From: Diploptera punctata
Lineage: Eukaryota > Arthropoda > Insecta > Blattodea > Blaberidae
Length of the DNA: 64,000 nucleotides
Direction: 5' to 3'
NCBI GenBank assembly: GCA_030220185.1
Contig: JASPKZ010000423.1
Location: 186,001-250,000 of the forward strand
Each line of letters begins with the position of its first letter. Position 1 is the stretch's first letter. Shown in pieces: positions 50,080-61,370 of the stretch. Both the position numbers and the translations under genes were made by a program. The notes beneath the pieces were generated by a model. The model saw only the letters and a list, made by a program, of their open reading frames with translations. It ran no database searches and had not been told where the DNA came from.

Positions 50080-50625
50080 ATTTACTAGAAGTCCCGGACA
50101 TGCTTCGCTGCGGCTAAGGTATACGTTAAAAATTTAAATTAAGTTGCTGTCTTTGAGCCACATTACTTAAAACTAATACTTACACACGAAATTAATAATA
50201 TAAAAAAACACTGAATACACTTAAATTATGAAGTGAAAAATATTTGTAATTCAATTGAAATTCGCGGTTGCAACAAAAAGCACAGCCATCTGGAACTCTC
50301 TTTGTTAAATAATAAACCAAATACCTTACCAAATTACCTTACACCGCCATCTGTTAGAATCGTATGGAACTCACAGATAATTACACCGCCATCTGTTAGA
50401 ATCGTATGGAACTCACAGATAATCATACCTCTTTGTTGAATAATAAACAAATAATTTGCAATAAAAAATAATGCGACTATAAATTTAGTTATAAACTACC
50501 CTAAGTTCAAGTTGGATCAAACTGCACACAGTGTGCAAAATTTTATTAAAATCGGTTCAGTAGTTTAGGATTCCATCGCGGACAAACAATGTGACACGAC
50601 ATTTTTTATATATTATTAAGATATC
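50080..50625 (+). mobile_element. V repeat (U-like ends)
   Basis: Start CTAGAAGTCCCGGACATGCT and CTTCGCTGCGG. End AAAATCGGTTCAGTAGTTTA, GGACAAACAATGTGACACG and TTTTTTATATATTATTAAGA. Such ends recur in many insect genomes in small interspersed elements (recollection). No coding. Confidence 0.55.
50341..50424. repeat. 42-bp tandem duplication inside V
   Basis: The block starting ACACCGCCATCTGTTAGAAT is repeated twice without change. Confidence 0.9.
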
Positions 50626-50639
50626 CCTATAGTAGTCCA

Positions 50640-51035
50640 GTAATTGTAATAGTAGTCCAGTCCCGTACATCCCACGTGGGGACATAGGGTCTCCCAAGCG
50701 GGAGTATTCTAACCAAGCTAATTTAGTTACGATTACTTCCCTACATATGTGAGTTACATGTGGTCAGCACATCGTCTCAAGGGACATGTAGTAGGCAACT
50801 AAGGTATCACTCGGATGAGGAAGACCTATTAAATTTTGTTAAGAGACACTAATTTAGGCTTGAAGTTCTTTTACGAGCCCGAAAATCTTCAGACTCGGGC
50901 CCACGGCTTAAACTCTCTCCCGGTTGACCTGCCACTTGGATTTTGCCATCCAAAAAATCCATCGATCCCGACCAGGTTTGAACCCGCGACCCTCGGGACT
51001 AGACAAGAAACATTACTACTAGACCACTGGGGCCG
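50640..51035 (-). mobile_element. SINE-G, near full length, inverted
   Basis: The minus strand starts with a tRNA-like head (GGCCCCAGTGGTCTAGTAGT, box B GGTTCAAACCTGG) and runs through GATCGATGGATTTTTTGGAT, ACTCGAGTCTGAAGATT-type text and a tail ending ACGTGGGATGTACGGG. Confidence 0.8.
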
Positions 51036-51339
51036 ATAAATTCATGTATAACTTGTAAATTGAGGTAAAACATAAATCAGAATAATATTTACACTTACAC
51101 ATTCGGCAACAAAGGGTTTAGTCGTTTGAAATAGATTTGAATGGAGACTACTAGATCATTCGGTAAGTAATGGAAACCCTGTTATAAATCAGCGATCCTA
51201 GTGGTGACCATTGTAATCTTGTATATTGTTGAGCAGTCTCTGTTGTATAAATCTGTATATTGACAGTCTCGAAATAGCAATATTTGGTGAATTATTGTTT
51301 CTGAGATTTAGTAATACCGCCCTAAAAAGATGCTCAGTT
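51036..51339. other. Probably the rest of a mariner remnant
   Basis: No clear motif; it lies directly upstream of recognisable transposase codons. Confidence 0.3.
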
Positions 51340-51570
51340 GAATTTGTTTACAAAATGGAATTGGGAAGTACTCGAATATCCACCAAACTCACCATACATG
51401 AGTCCTTGTGACTACGACTTATTTACAAAGATCAAAGAAAATCTATAAGGCATTCGATTTCAATCAAGAGTTAATATCCAGGTCAGATGGAAGAGATATC
51501 GAGAAATGGTGCTGCAGATGGAGTGCACCATCTTCCAATGATTTGGTAACGTATAGTTGACTTGGCAAAA
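51340..51570 (+). pseudogene. mariner transposase C-terminal remnant
   Basis: EVLEYPPNSPYMSPCDYDLF includes the third catalytic Asp of mariner-type DDE/D transposases, followed by KIKENL, a stop, GIRFQSRV and a degraded tail. The rest of the element was not found. Confidence 0.75.
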
Positions 51571-51715
51571 GATTATAAATTAAGTTCATAATATCAAAAG
51601 TAACCTAAATATTTTTTATGATGTTATAGCACCGTTGATGTCGTTATTTATCGAATGCCCCAGTACATCTAGCAGTTCAGAATAAGGTGAGTGGGGAATG
51701 AGGGTGAGAGGGAGA
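51571..51715. other. Unassigned, ends in a G-rich run
   Basis: The G-rich end contains the RTE-D target site. Confidence 0.4.
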
Positions 51716-51730
51716 GAGGGAGGGTGTTAC

Positions 51731-52373
51731 TTACTTACTTACTCACTGGCACTATCGAACCTGTAGGTTCATGACCGCGCGGACATAAGCTCTCCATACA
51801 TTCCTATCCTGAGCTAATGATTTCCAATCATCCCTGTATAATCTACTTCCCTCAAATCATAGTTAATGTTGTTCTCCCACCTCATCCTTGGTCTACCAAC
51901 TGGGCGCTTTCCCTCTCGCTTTCCTACAAGAAGCTTCCATGCACGTCTTTCATTCCCCTTATACGCAACATGTCCTGCCCATCGCAGTCTACGAGACATA
52001 ACTGTTCTTATTATATCTAGCTTCCTATAAAGGTCATGTAGTTCATTGTTATGTAGTATTCTCCATTCACTTGTCTGTTCATCTCTCTTTGGTCCAAAAA
52101 TTTTCCTAAGAACTTTATTCTCAAAAACTCGTAATCTCATTTCTCTCTTAAAGTAAGAGTCCATGTTTCGCACCCATATAATATAACTGGCAGAATAATA
52201 GTTTTATATATTTTCAGTTTAACGTTTTTTGAAAGCAGTTGGGACATCAAAAGTCTCTCCAATGCGTAATAGTACGAATTTCCAGAATTGAGCCTATGTT
52301 TAATTTCTTTGTGCAACTCATTCCTATTTGTGATTATTGTTCCTAGATATTTGAATTCAGCCACCCTCATTTG
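51731..52373 (-). pseudogene. RTE-D LINE, 5'-truncated with 15-bp target duplication
   Basis: GAGGGAGGGTGTTAC at 51716-51730 is repeated at 52374-52388. The minus strand encodes the last about 190 codons in two overlapping frames (EFKYLGTIITNRNELHKEI; FGPKRDEQTSEW, RRLRWAGHVAYKGNERRAW) and ends in the 3' signature with (GTAA)n. It is a younger, cleanly bounded truncated insertion. Confidence 0.9.
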
Positions 52374-52524
52374 GAGGGAGGGTGTTACCACTATGAATCC
52401 CCGTTCCATGTTATGACTCTAGTACGTATGACGTCACGCATAGCTACTGCTCTTCAACTCCTGAGCTCTGTAGTATGGAATGGAGGTACCTGCAGTCATT
52501 TAATTGGGGAAATGTAGTATATTA

Positions 52525-52632
52525 AGGAACGGTTTCACCAACAGAGGTAACTGCATTACGCCAGTTTAAGCTATGTATTATATATGGGGAAAACTGGCGT
52601 AATGCAGTTACCTTTGTTGGTGAAACCAACCC
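52525..52632. mobile_element. Small hairpin MITE with TTA duplication (PIF/Harbinger-like)
   Basis: About 40-bp arms (GGTTTCACCAACAGAGGTAA, then CTGCATTACGCCAGTTT and complements) around a 23-bp loop. TTA on both sides (52522-52524, 52633-52635). TTA target and GG..GGTTTCACC ends fit PIF/Harbinger MITEs. Confidence 0.75.
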
Positions 52633-53459
52633 TTAGAGTAGTAACAAAATAAATCTACGTTACTTATTGGACGACCTAGAACTCTCAAAATGATCTAGAT
52701 ATAAATGTGTCGCAAACAAATAATCCTATTTACTCGTATTAACAGAAGCTAAGACATTCAAATATTTTTTAAAGAAAGAAAATTAAACTCAATAGAATTT
52801 TAATATTTAATTTCAGAATTATACGTAAATAAAACAAAACAAAGGGGTTTATGTTCAACCCATGCGCACTAATCCCTTGAAATTAGATTAAACTCTAGTA
52901 CAATAATTAAGAAACTGGCCCCTTTCAGCGAAGGTTTTTATCCTTTACTATATTGCGTGGTTTAAAAAATAAAACAAGAGAAATGATATACAAACTCATT
53001 ATAAATACAGGAGAGAACAATTAGTCAGTGGCATACAAAAGGAGAATGCAGAGAAAAAACTGGAATATTTATTCCCTGGAGGGTCAACTCCACGCAGCAA
53101 TCTACCATCCCACATAGAAATTAATGTCCGAAAAAAAAAAAGAACTAACAAACCGTTAGCACAGAGTTATCCTGCCAACTGAATGCAGTTTTCTCACTTA
53201 ATTAACAGAGTATAACAACTGGACAAGGTATGATCAAGCCCACACAATATGCTGCATTTAACGCTAACTTAACTCTTTCCGTTATGTTGCACGCTGTATT
53301 TCTTTTAATTCGATAAGCTTATTTTTTACCCTGCAAACATCAAGCATTTATAACTATTCTTGTTAATAGTAGTAGTAGTATACCCTTGTGTACCTTAATG
53401 ATACTTAAGAGTTCCCCGCCTACAGAGAAAAAACATTAAAAATTCCAATTTAGTTACAC
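52633..53459. other. No recognised feature
   Basis: AT-rich sequence without supported features. Confidence 0.4.
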
Positions 53460-53765
53460 TTGTTTTCGTATAGATGTCATTGATTGTCCCGGGGTCAGAG
53501 TTCTGCCTCATAGTGACATCTAGGAAACCATGATATTGCTAGGATGGGAATGTTCGATAAATTTTGTACAGAGGCTTTTTATTCATGATTGTGGTTCTTT
53601 TATGAGCCTCAAATCTTCAGACTCGGGAACCTCGGCTTAAAGTTCCTCCCGGAGGATATGTCGATTGGATTTTTCCAATCTTAAAAAATTCATCGACCAC
53701 GACTGGTTTCAAGCTGCGGCCCTCGGTACTAGAGGCAAGGATCCACTAGATCACCGCGGCCGATA
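53460..53765 (-). mobile_element. SINE-G, inverted, diverged
   Basis: tRNA-like head with damaged box B (GGCCGCGGTGATCTAGTGG at the minus-strand start), then CGATGAATTTTTTAAGATTGG and GAGTCTGAAGATTTGAGGC. 3' end truncated relative to 50640. Confidence 0.75.
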
Positions 53766-53875
53766 TTTCGTTAATATAGTACTGTATTAAATATAAATTA
53801 TTCACCAAACGTTAAGTTTAAAAACCGCCAACGTGTTTCGATAACAATGCTGTCATTCTCAATGCTGACTAGGTA

Positions 53876-54276
53876 ACTGTCAACCATTGCATGCCGAAAC
53901 CTATCTTGAAATTTCATCCAGATAAGCGTTGCGAAGTACCAAGTCTGTGTCCGAAACATTATCTGCATTTTTAACTGAAATATACTAAAATCCAGCGTTG
54001 GCAATACAATGTGCGAACCAGATGGAACGTCCCTGCTTGAATTAAGTGGAGTGGAATAGGGCGGGTCGCTGCGCGGGCGGCAGGTTGTGAGTGTTATCCA
54101 ATCTAGTAAGTCAGGAATTCTATTACTTCTTTTCAGTTTAAATGAGAGGTTTGGCTCTGGATTTTAGTGTAATGCAGTTAAAAGTGGTAGATATTTTTAG
54201 GACACGAACTTGGTATATCACATCGCTTCTCTGGAAGAAATATCAAGATAGGTCTCTGCATACAATGATTGACAGT
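53876..54276. mobile_element. T MITE, complete
   Basis: Left ACTGTCAACCATTGCATGCC and right complement ACTGTCAATCATTGTATGCA; pairing extends about 120 bp (AGATAAGCGTTGCG against its partner, CTGGATTTTAGT against ACTAAAATCCAG). The centre (CTGCGCGGGCGGCAGG) is GC-rich. No coding. Confidence 0.8.
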
Positions 54277-54950
54277 TCTCTTGTGAGTGGTAATGAAATT
54301 AGAAATGCACTCTAACTTACAGAAAACACGTCATTCAAATATTACGTTACACCACGTCATGTCACTTGAGTGCTGCTATTACCAGCACTGTTGGGATTTT
54401 TGGAACTTCATTCCTGCTTGACCGATCTTTTTTTTTTTTTTTTTTTTTTTCAAATTTGCAGATCAGATTGAATATATGCATAGGAAGTAACATGCAACAT
54501 TTGAACTCGTTAGTTTTAAAAATGGAATCAATCTGCAAAAGCTGAACCAAATCGGAAAGAAGAAGATTTTCAGTACGTTATATGACAGAGCCGCATTTTA
54601 ACTACCTGTACGTTTGATGTACACAACCTGAAATCAATTAGTTAATTTGAGACTTTGATCTACCAAAGCAAAAAATCATCACTGAGATCAAGATTAAAAC
54701 ATTGAAATCTTATAGGAAAGGATGTGAAAATGTGAATTTATAGAGAGACATTCCACCATTGTTACATTTTTTTTAAATGGATGGCAATGTAGGACGTTCG
54801 AAGAAACGATGGAAGAAAAATGCCTTCTTTATGAGATTGTAAGGGGCAATTTGGCTTAACAGTCCCGCGCCGTAGCCTAGTGCTCTAGATTTAACTAATG
54901 AAATATAAATTGAACAAAATAAAAAATATAAAAAATGCTACCAATGACAT
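54277..54950. other. No clear feature; poly(T) run and a possible LINE scrap
   Basis: A T run at 54428-54450. Around 54780-54830 the translation DGNVGRSKKRWKKNAF resembles a LINE terminal motif, but it is too short to assign. Confidence 0.35.
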
Positions 54951-54954
54951 AGAA

Positions 54955-55365
54955 TAAATTGAGTTCTTTAGAAAAAATATTATTTAATAACAAATAATTA
55001 TACAGCGTGAATTAAAAGTGGCAAATGTGCGACAAACCCTGGTATATTGAGGGAGGGAATTCCAGGAACGGGCAGAGACTAATGTGAAATAAGTAGAATG
55101 GGAAGCTCTGTGGAGAGGGATTGATAGCAGACTTTTATCTTGTAACCTAATGTCAAAATTGTGGTTAGAAGTTAAATTATCAAATCTGGACGCCAGATAA
55201 CTAGGAGCGTAAGAATTCAGAAACTTGAAAAGAAGTGAAAGAGAGTGTAATTTACGTCTGTCGTTAAGACGGAGCCAATAGCTAAGACGTGTGTAGGTGT
55301 GTTTATTAACACTCCAATGGGCACAATTTTTGCTTTCTTCAGAACCAAACACTGCATATAGCAAT
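54955..55365 (-). pseudogene. CR1-A LINE C-terminal fragment, inverted
   Basis: Minus-strand open frame: RRKLHSLSLLFKFLNSYAPS, YLASRFDNLTSNHNF and ARSWNSLPQYTRVCRTFATF, matching CR1-A 9990-10282. RT part missing. Confidence 0.85.
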
Positions 55366-55505
55366 AATTAAGAATAAACAAGATAATGTTTGTTAACTAA
55401 CAACATCTGACCATTAGGAGTGGGGATTCTCCTAAAGCGAACATTTTAAAATATCTCTAGTAGACGTAGTTTTCGGTTTTCCATAGAAACTTGGTATGTT
55501 CCATT

Positions 55506-55507
<2 letters not shown>
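55366..55507. other. Unassigned spacer
   Basis: Nothing recognised. Confidence 0.3.

Positions 55508-55594
<87 letters not shown>
55508..55594. repeat. (GA)n microsatellite
   Basis: Perfect dinucleotide run. Frames over it are artefacts. Confidence 0.95.
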
Positions 55595-55599
<5 letters not shown>

Positions 55600-55714
55600 G
55601 CATAAAAAAACAGCGAAATCCGATCATTAAAAGTAAGAATTTACCTGAAAATCTAAATTTACAAGCCGCTCTAGTGGCCGTCATGTTTGTTTTCTCGAAA
55701 GGTAATTGTATACT

Positions 55715-56117
55715 AAGTAACGCACTGGCACTATCGAACCCGTAAGTTCATGACCGCGCGGACATAAGCTCTCCAAATATCCCTATCCTGAGCAATGTTT
55801 TCCAATCATTCCTTGTATAATCTATGTCTCTCAAATCATGATTAATATTACCTCATTACTAACCTACCAACTGAACGTTCTCTCCCTGGTTTTCCTACAA
55901 GAAGCTTCCATGATCCTCTTTCGTTTCCCTTTCTCCTGGTTTTCGCAGTCTACGATACTTAACTGTTCTTATATCTGGTTCCTATAAATATCAGCTCACT
56001 ATTACGTAGTGTGTGTGTTAATCTCTCTTTGGTCCAAAAATTTTCGTAAGAACTTTATTCTCAAATACCCGTAATATTTTCTCAAAGTAACACTCCATGT
56101 TTCCAACACATATAATA
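55715..56117 (-). pseudogene. RTE-D LINE, inverted, part 1 of a twice-interrupted copy
   Basis: 3' signature (CGCACTGGCACTATCGAACC at the left edge) through YGCETW-equivalent codons. The copy continues at 56506 and again at 57568. Confidence 0.85.
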
Positions 56118-56505
56118 CACCATGTCCACAAATATAGTATCATACTTTACACTACTACTACGTCGCTTTGGACAATGGTATCTAAATGAAATTGGTGGCA
56201 ATCAAATGAGGAACTAACAAAGTTTTTGCTATACCTCATAGACATTGAATGTGGACCCCACGAGTGACGCTGCAGACGTCCATTTTAACCTGTCTGCTAA
56301 ATATCCAACAATGAACCCATATCGACCACAAAAAAACATGATTAAATTTAGTTTAATTTCTGTATTGTTGTCCATTATTCTCCATTGTTGACATTGCACA
56401 AAGCCGTTTGAGTTTCTCTTTTGATTGTCACCAATTTCATTGAGATGCAATTATCCAAACCGATGTAATAGTTTAAAGAATGATACTATATTTGTGGACA
56501 CGGTG
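56118..56505. mobile_element. MITE with 26-bp terminal inverted repeats and TA duplication
   Basis: CACCATGTCCACAAATATAG (continuing TATCAT) and its complement ATACTATATTTGTGGACACG differ at one position. TA lies on both sides (56116-56117, 56506-56507), and the RTE-D host reads straight through without it. Mariner-like, non-coding, 388 bp. Confidence 0.9.
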
Positions 56506-56866
56506 TATAACTGGGGGAATAAAAGTTTTATATATTTTCAGTTTAACGTTTTTTGAGAGAAGCATGGACGACAAGAGTCCCTATAATGCATAATAACATG
56601 AATTCCAGAATTATGTCTGTTTAATTTCCTTGTGCACCTCATTCGTGGTTGTAATTATTGTTCCTAGGTGTTCGAATTCAACTCCTTCTTCAAATTTTCC
56701 CTAATTTATCATTAGCTGTCCATTTTCATTATATAACGTATTTCTATTTGTGGCTATATATTTAGTTTTTTATGTTTACTTCCAGTCTTAATTTCTTAGT
56801 GTTAGTCAATATATGTAGTGCGTGTCGGCCCTTAGTATATCCTCACTATCGCTTAATAATATATTA
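56506..56866 (-). mobile_element. RTE-D LINE, inverted, part 2
   Basis: From the LKIYKTIILPV-equivalent region to the codons just after the YADD motif; then interrupted by Hel-B3. Confidence 0.8.
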
Positions 56867-57566
56867 TCATAAATAATGCCACGAGTGAATGCCAAATTAT
56901 CGATAAATTCACGACTCACGAAGTGAGGAGTGAATTTATCTAGAGAATTTGGAAATCAAGAGTGCAATTTGTTAGGACTATTTAACGAATAAAATTAAGC
57001 TGTTTACTCACAAATCATTATTTAAATATAGTTATTTTAAAATATTTATATATTTAATGTAAACGGCGATGTTTGAAAACAAAGGAGAAACGATTGGTAC
57101 GCTTCATTTACTTATTTTGTTCAACTCTGCAACCAGATCATATTATTTATTTCCAAAGGAACGCAATATTGTAAGAATTTACTCTAGTGGAGAAAAAATG
57201 TAACACATGAAACTGAATTAATTCATTTCTGATGTCCTATGATGTAATATGACAATTATATTTTTCTGGAATGTTATTACCTGGGAAAAATGCATTTATG
57301 AAAGTTTAAACAGTGGTTTCTTTTTTTGGTGGTATAATCAATTGCTACAAATGTTTTTATATTAACTCCCGCATGCGCTATATGTTGACATTCATGCACT
57401 ATATATACAATCTCGTAGCCGTATTTCTTAGGGAGTCAGTCACTGCAAAATAATGCCATGACCTATTCAGAATATTAAAAAGGGGGTGCTTTCTTTATTA
57501 TGATGAACTTTAGTTGGTAAATTCTAGGCGAAACACGACTGTGATTGGTTGTAAATCATTTGGGGC
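56867..57566 (+). mobile_element. Hel-B3, Helitron-like, inserted in RTE-D
   Basis: Starts TCATAAATAATGCCACGAGT, contains the long 5' hairpin, and runs without interruption through the point where CR1-A entered B1. The 3' end is internally shortened (GGTTGTAAATCATTTGGGGC). It shows that the two halves of B1 belong together. Confidence 0.75.
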
Positions 57567-57567
57567 A

Positions 57568-57659
57568 GCATAAACTAACAACTTATTATTATAATTGAGT
57601 TGTAGGCCTTCTTCACCCTCTGAAAATTTAATGGCATGCTCTAATACAAAATTGAACGG
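57568..57659 (-). pseudogene. RTE-D LINE, inverted, part 3 (RT motif B to C link)
   Basis: Minus strand reads LPFNFVLEHAIKFSEGEEGL and QLNYNNKLLVYAA, that is, the link between motif B and the YADD motif. This is the part of the copy beyond Hel-B3. Confidence 0.8.
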
Positions 57660-58194
57660 TAGAAGATAACTGTATACATACGATTTAATTAACAAAAGAG
57701 AGATATACCCCGTTAATAAGTAAAACCGATATTCTGAGAAATTCTCTTTGTTTACGCACTTCCTGCATGACGGATTTTTTTTATATGGCTCCACGTTTAC
57801 TACTACACTTCAAAAGTGTTACAGAATATATAATTCTTGAAAATTTGTATGAGGACTTGTAACATTCTGTATTTTTGTTTTTTCTGGAATCTATTTAGAT
57901 GCTCCAGGGTGGAGCGATGGACGCTTTAGAAAGCAACTGCTGAAGCAATAAGCCATGAGTTGCTTGTAATAATCTTCGCTAAGTCACTTAGCTGAGACAA
58001 GACATTGATTGCGAGGTAAAGCTTCAACTGGCCATGCCCAGGGGAATTGAGTCTCCGAAGGGATTTGTAAACGTAAATTACTGCTGGGTTTTAAATTAAT
58101 TTTATAGCAATGAAATTATAGCAGATCCATTCAAAATCTCGCTACGAATAACTATCAATCTATTATCAAAATAATATATTTTCTTCTAAGGTAC
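57660..58194. other. No recognised feature
   Basis: Nothing supported. Confidence 0.4.
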
Positions 58195-58360
58195 ATTAAA
58201 TTAAAAAAAATAACTGCATATTTTAATTATATACATGATTTTCAAACTTTACACATCTTTATGTGCCTAAAGTTTTATTTTCCTTCACCACTCGTCCCTA
58301 TCCATCCACGCCATGTCTTCCAGACCTCTTATTCTCATTCCAGTCTTTATGCATTTATAT
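58195..58360 (-). mobile_element. LINE-J 3' end, inverted
   Basis: Complement of CTTTAGGCACATAAAGATGT and of codons like MRIRGLEDMAWMDRDEW. Confidence 0.8.
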
Positions 58361-58489
58361 TACTGTAGGTATCTACGCTTTCTCTGTAAAAAGTGTTAAG
58401 TCGAAAATAGGCTAAAACGTTTATGTCTAGCATTTTTTAAAGATAAAATCCAAATTTTCAATCTCATTTTTTACAAAAGCGCATCCTTG
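58361..58489. other. Unassigned spacer
   Basis: Nothing recognised. Confidence 0.3.
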
Positions 58490-59110
58490 GACTAAACACT
58501 TTTTTTTGCGCGATAGTGCGTTTTGTCGTACTTACAGCAATGGCGACCATGATTGAAAGTTCAACTTCCTACATTGCGGGATTGCCAACCTAAATAATTA
58601 TTCTACAATAAAATAACTATACTGTATGTTACATATTACAAAACGCGTGTGGGAAGTAATAACACTGCCCTCTATGTATACTACATACAATGTATGTACA
58701 AAAATATCCAAAAGGTAGTGTTAATATACATTATACGAAACAAATCGTGCATTTTAAATGAAATGAACTTCATTAGAAATAATATAAAACAATAAACACG
58801 TATTTGCCGCAATGTATCATTAACATTGCCTCACTGCCTCCTGTAGTTTCAAGTAATAAACTTTAACCACACTGTTAGCGTTAGTCAGTTGTTTATAATT
58901 AACGCAAATATTTCCAACAAAGATGTTATTATTTTACTATTAATTGTTGTTTTGAAAACACTATCGAGCAAAAAATAATGTACAACGCATGTTTATGAAG
59001 TGTTTTACAGAATCTCGGAAATTAAAAACCTCTCTATCACTCGGTTTTAAACGTTTTCCTCGATTCTGTAAAAATCATTTCCCAACCTCGCATCGTAATA
59101 TATTATTATG
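58490..59110 (-). mobile_element. Crypton-like element, internally deleted copy, inverted
   Basis: Left end is the complement of 20700-20860, right end the complement of 19695-19930. The ORF region found at 20010-20361 is absent, replaced by AT-rich sequence. It defines both element ends independently of the first copy. Confidence 0.65.
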
Positions 59111-59612
59111 CAACATATATCGATTCGTGTTTTTTTATACATAGTGACGCATTGTTGACCTTGGCTATTTAATTAGGGTGGTCTTTATTAATATTTTGTG
59201 CTATATCGCATATGCAAATAGCCACCATCCATGATTGAGGGTTTCAGAGTAAAAGTGGATCAAGTTCATATTTTCCTCTTTTGAGAGTAACAGATATAAA
59301 GCTAAATTGCTGATGATTTTGTTTTCAGTGAAAAAGAACAAATACAATTCTTTGTTCAAATTGCTCTAAAATGATTGATATTTTGACCTCAAATTCACAT
59401 AAAAGTAAGATTTTAATGTTCGGAATTGACCCACTCATGCTCTGAACCCCCTCAATTATATCACATTCAAACTATATGGTATACGAACATGAATATTAAT
59501 AGCATGCATTATGTACACCTATAAAAACAGAGTTAATTGATAAATAACTATGACTCGCCATTTTATGTGTGGTAAGTATGTAAAATAAAATATAATCAAC
59601 CCACTATAAAAT
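59111..59612. other. No recognised feature
   Basis: AT-rich; nothing supported. Confidence 0.4.
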
Positions 59613-60015
59613 AACTAACTAACTCTCTGGCAATATCAAACCCATAGATTCATGGCCGCGCGGACATACGCTCTGCACAGATCCCTATCCTGAACTAATA
59701 TTTTCCATTCATCCCCTGTATAATCTACTTCCTCAAATCATAATTCATATAATTCTCCCACTTCATTCTCGATCCATCAACTGGACGTCTTCCTTCTGGT
59801 TTTCCTACAAGAAACTTCCATATCCTTCTTTCATTCCCCATTCATTCGTGTCACATGTCCTGCCCATCGCAGTCTAAGAGACTTAACTGTTCTTATTACA
59901 TCTGGTTTCCTATAAAGATCAAGTAGCTCACTGTTCTATAGTCTTCTCCATTCGCCTGTCCGTCATCTCTCTTTGGTCCAAAAGTATATACTTTATTCTT
60001 AAATACTCTTAATTA
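59613..60015 (-). pseudogene. RTE-D LINE 3' part, inverted
   Basis: Left edge AACTAACTAACTCTCTGG, then the last about 130 codons in reverse, frame broken. Confidence 0.85.
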
Positions 60016-60160
60016 AGTTTACACCAATTAACCCATTATAGAGAAGAAAATGTTGGATTCTAGTTGTTTTTTAATTCTTACTAAATTTCAAAACATTTAG
60101 TTAGCAGAGCGAGACCACGTATACCTGATAGATTTTCTAAGCTTACTTAGCACATAATAA
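60016..60160. other. Unassigned spacer
   Basis: Nothing recognised. Confidence 0.3.
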
Positions 60161-60171
60161 AATAAATTTTG

Positions 60172-60398
60172 TCATGATGATCTTGAATAAGATTTCCGGG
60201 CTGTTGGCTGTGGTCTTGAGGCTTGAAGTTCCCCGGCGTTTTGCCAGAGACTGCGTCCGGCATCCTCAGGGTTATCTCAAGACAATGCCGGACGCAGTCT
60301 CTGGCGAAACGTCTGAGAACTTCAAACCTCAAGACCAAAGCCTACAGCCCGGAAATTATCTTCAAGGTCATCATAATAACTCCGGCCGTGAAAGCCTA
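60172..60398 (+). mobile_element. L3: long hairpin element with inverted copy of its flank
   Basis: Arms of about 75 bp, each strand carrying CCTGAGGATGCCGGACGC-like and GCGAAACGTCTGAG-like text, around a short centre. Pairing continues outwards into TGATGATCTTGAA / TTCAAGGTCATCA, which is target DNA. Ends CCGGCCGTGAAAGCCT as in L1 and L2. Confidence 0.55.
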
Positions 60399-60512
60399 AG
60401 ACAATACATAAATCTTATAACGTTCGTTGATCTTTGGACTGCCGATGCATTTTTAATTAAGTTACAAGTGAACAATTATAACTCATATTGCAATTAATTC
60501 AGTGTGTTATTA

Positions 60513-60537
60513 TTACTTATTATTATTATTATTATTA

Positions 60538-60599
<62 letters not shown>
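60513..60599. repeat. (TTA)n microsatellite
   Basis: Trinucleotide run with two interruptions. Confidence 0.95.
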
Positions 60600-60600
<1 letters not shown>

Positions 60601-60744
60601 ATCCGAAATTCATAAACCCCATTTCACCAAAAGTATATTAGGGTTAAAATCTTAAATTAAGTACCTCATATATCAGTCGTCCTCAATAAAACATAATTTT
60701 CATTTTTCTTTCATTCTTTTTTTTAATTATTCAACTAAACATTA
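60600..60744. other. Unassigned spacer
   Basis: Nothing recognised. Confidence 0.3.
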
Positions 60745-60819
60745 TTTATTTATTTATGTATTTAGCCTAGTGGAGTTAATGCCAAGTGGCCTTGTCTTCC
60801 ACTCACCAGGACAAATATA
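60745..60819 (-). mobile_element. CR1-X 3' stem-loop, interrupted by a mariner derivative
   Basis: GGTGAGTGGAAGACAAGGCC on the minus strand with the A-rich end. The X sequence continues at 61322-61345, giving the empty site for the mari­ner element. Confidence 0.8.
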
Positions 60820-61319
60820 CACCATATCCCATTCAAACCTCCTACGTTTTAATTAATTATAACTCTCAAAGTATGCGGAATTGTGAAATGAGGTTGGTAT
60901 TAAAAGAAAGAGAAACTCAAAGAATTTGTTTTCATTGTTGCATTTAATTATCTGTCGCGTGTTGGACAATAATGACATAAAACAAAATGGCGATTCCTCA
61001 GCAACGAGCACTAACTTTTCTGGTATGTAAAAGACCGTGTGTTTGCGACTCCAGTACAAGATCTTCATGATTTACGAATTATTTTCTCGACACTATTGCA
61101 ACAGTACCAATGGACATGTTGGACAAAACGTGGCACGAAATCGAATACAGACTTGATATTGTTCGTGCTACTAATGGTTCACATATAGAGGTGTTTTAGC
61201 GTGGCAATGAAAATTCGTTGAGTTTCAGTTTCGTTTCAATACCGGGCTCATTTCATAATTCCGCATACTTTGTCAGTTATAACTGATTAAAATGTGGGAG
61301 GTTTGAATGGGACACCCTG
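60820..61319 (+). mobile_element. mariner-like element reduced to ends plus both protein termini
   Basis: Terminal repeats CACCATATCCCATTCAAACC and complement CAGGGTGTCCCATTCAAACC, TA on each side (60818-60819, 61320-61321), and a clean empty site in CR1-X. Inside, MAIPQQRALTFLV (protein start) is followed directly by VFATPVQDLHDLR and DTIATVPMDMLDKTWHEIEY, RLDIVRATNGSHIEVF (protein end). The catalytic core is gone, as in 27540-28440. Confidence 0.85.
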
Positions 61320-61321
61320 TA

Positions 61322-61338
61322 TATTACATCAGAATATA

Positions 61339-61365
<27 letters not shown>
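61322..61365 (-). repeat. CR1-X remainder and (AT)n run
   Basis: The CR1-X sequence CATCAGAATATATA passes into a dinucleotide run. Confidence 0.7.

Positions 61366-61370
<5 letters not shown>

Noticed and set aside
55457..55745. Arg-Glu and Leu-Ser repeat proteins
   Set aside because: Both frames are the GA dinucleotide run.
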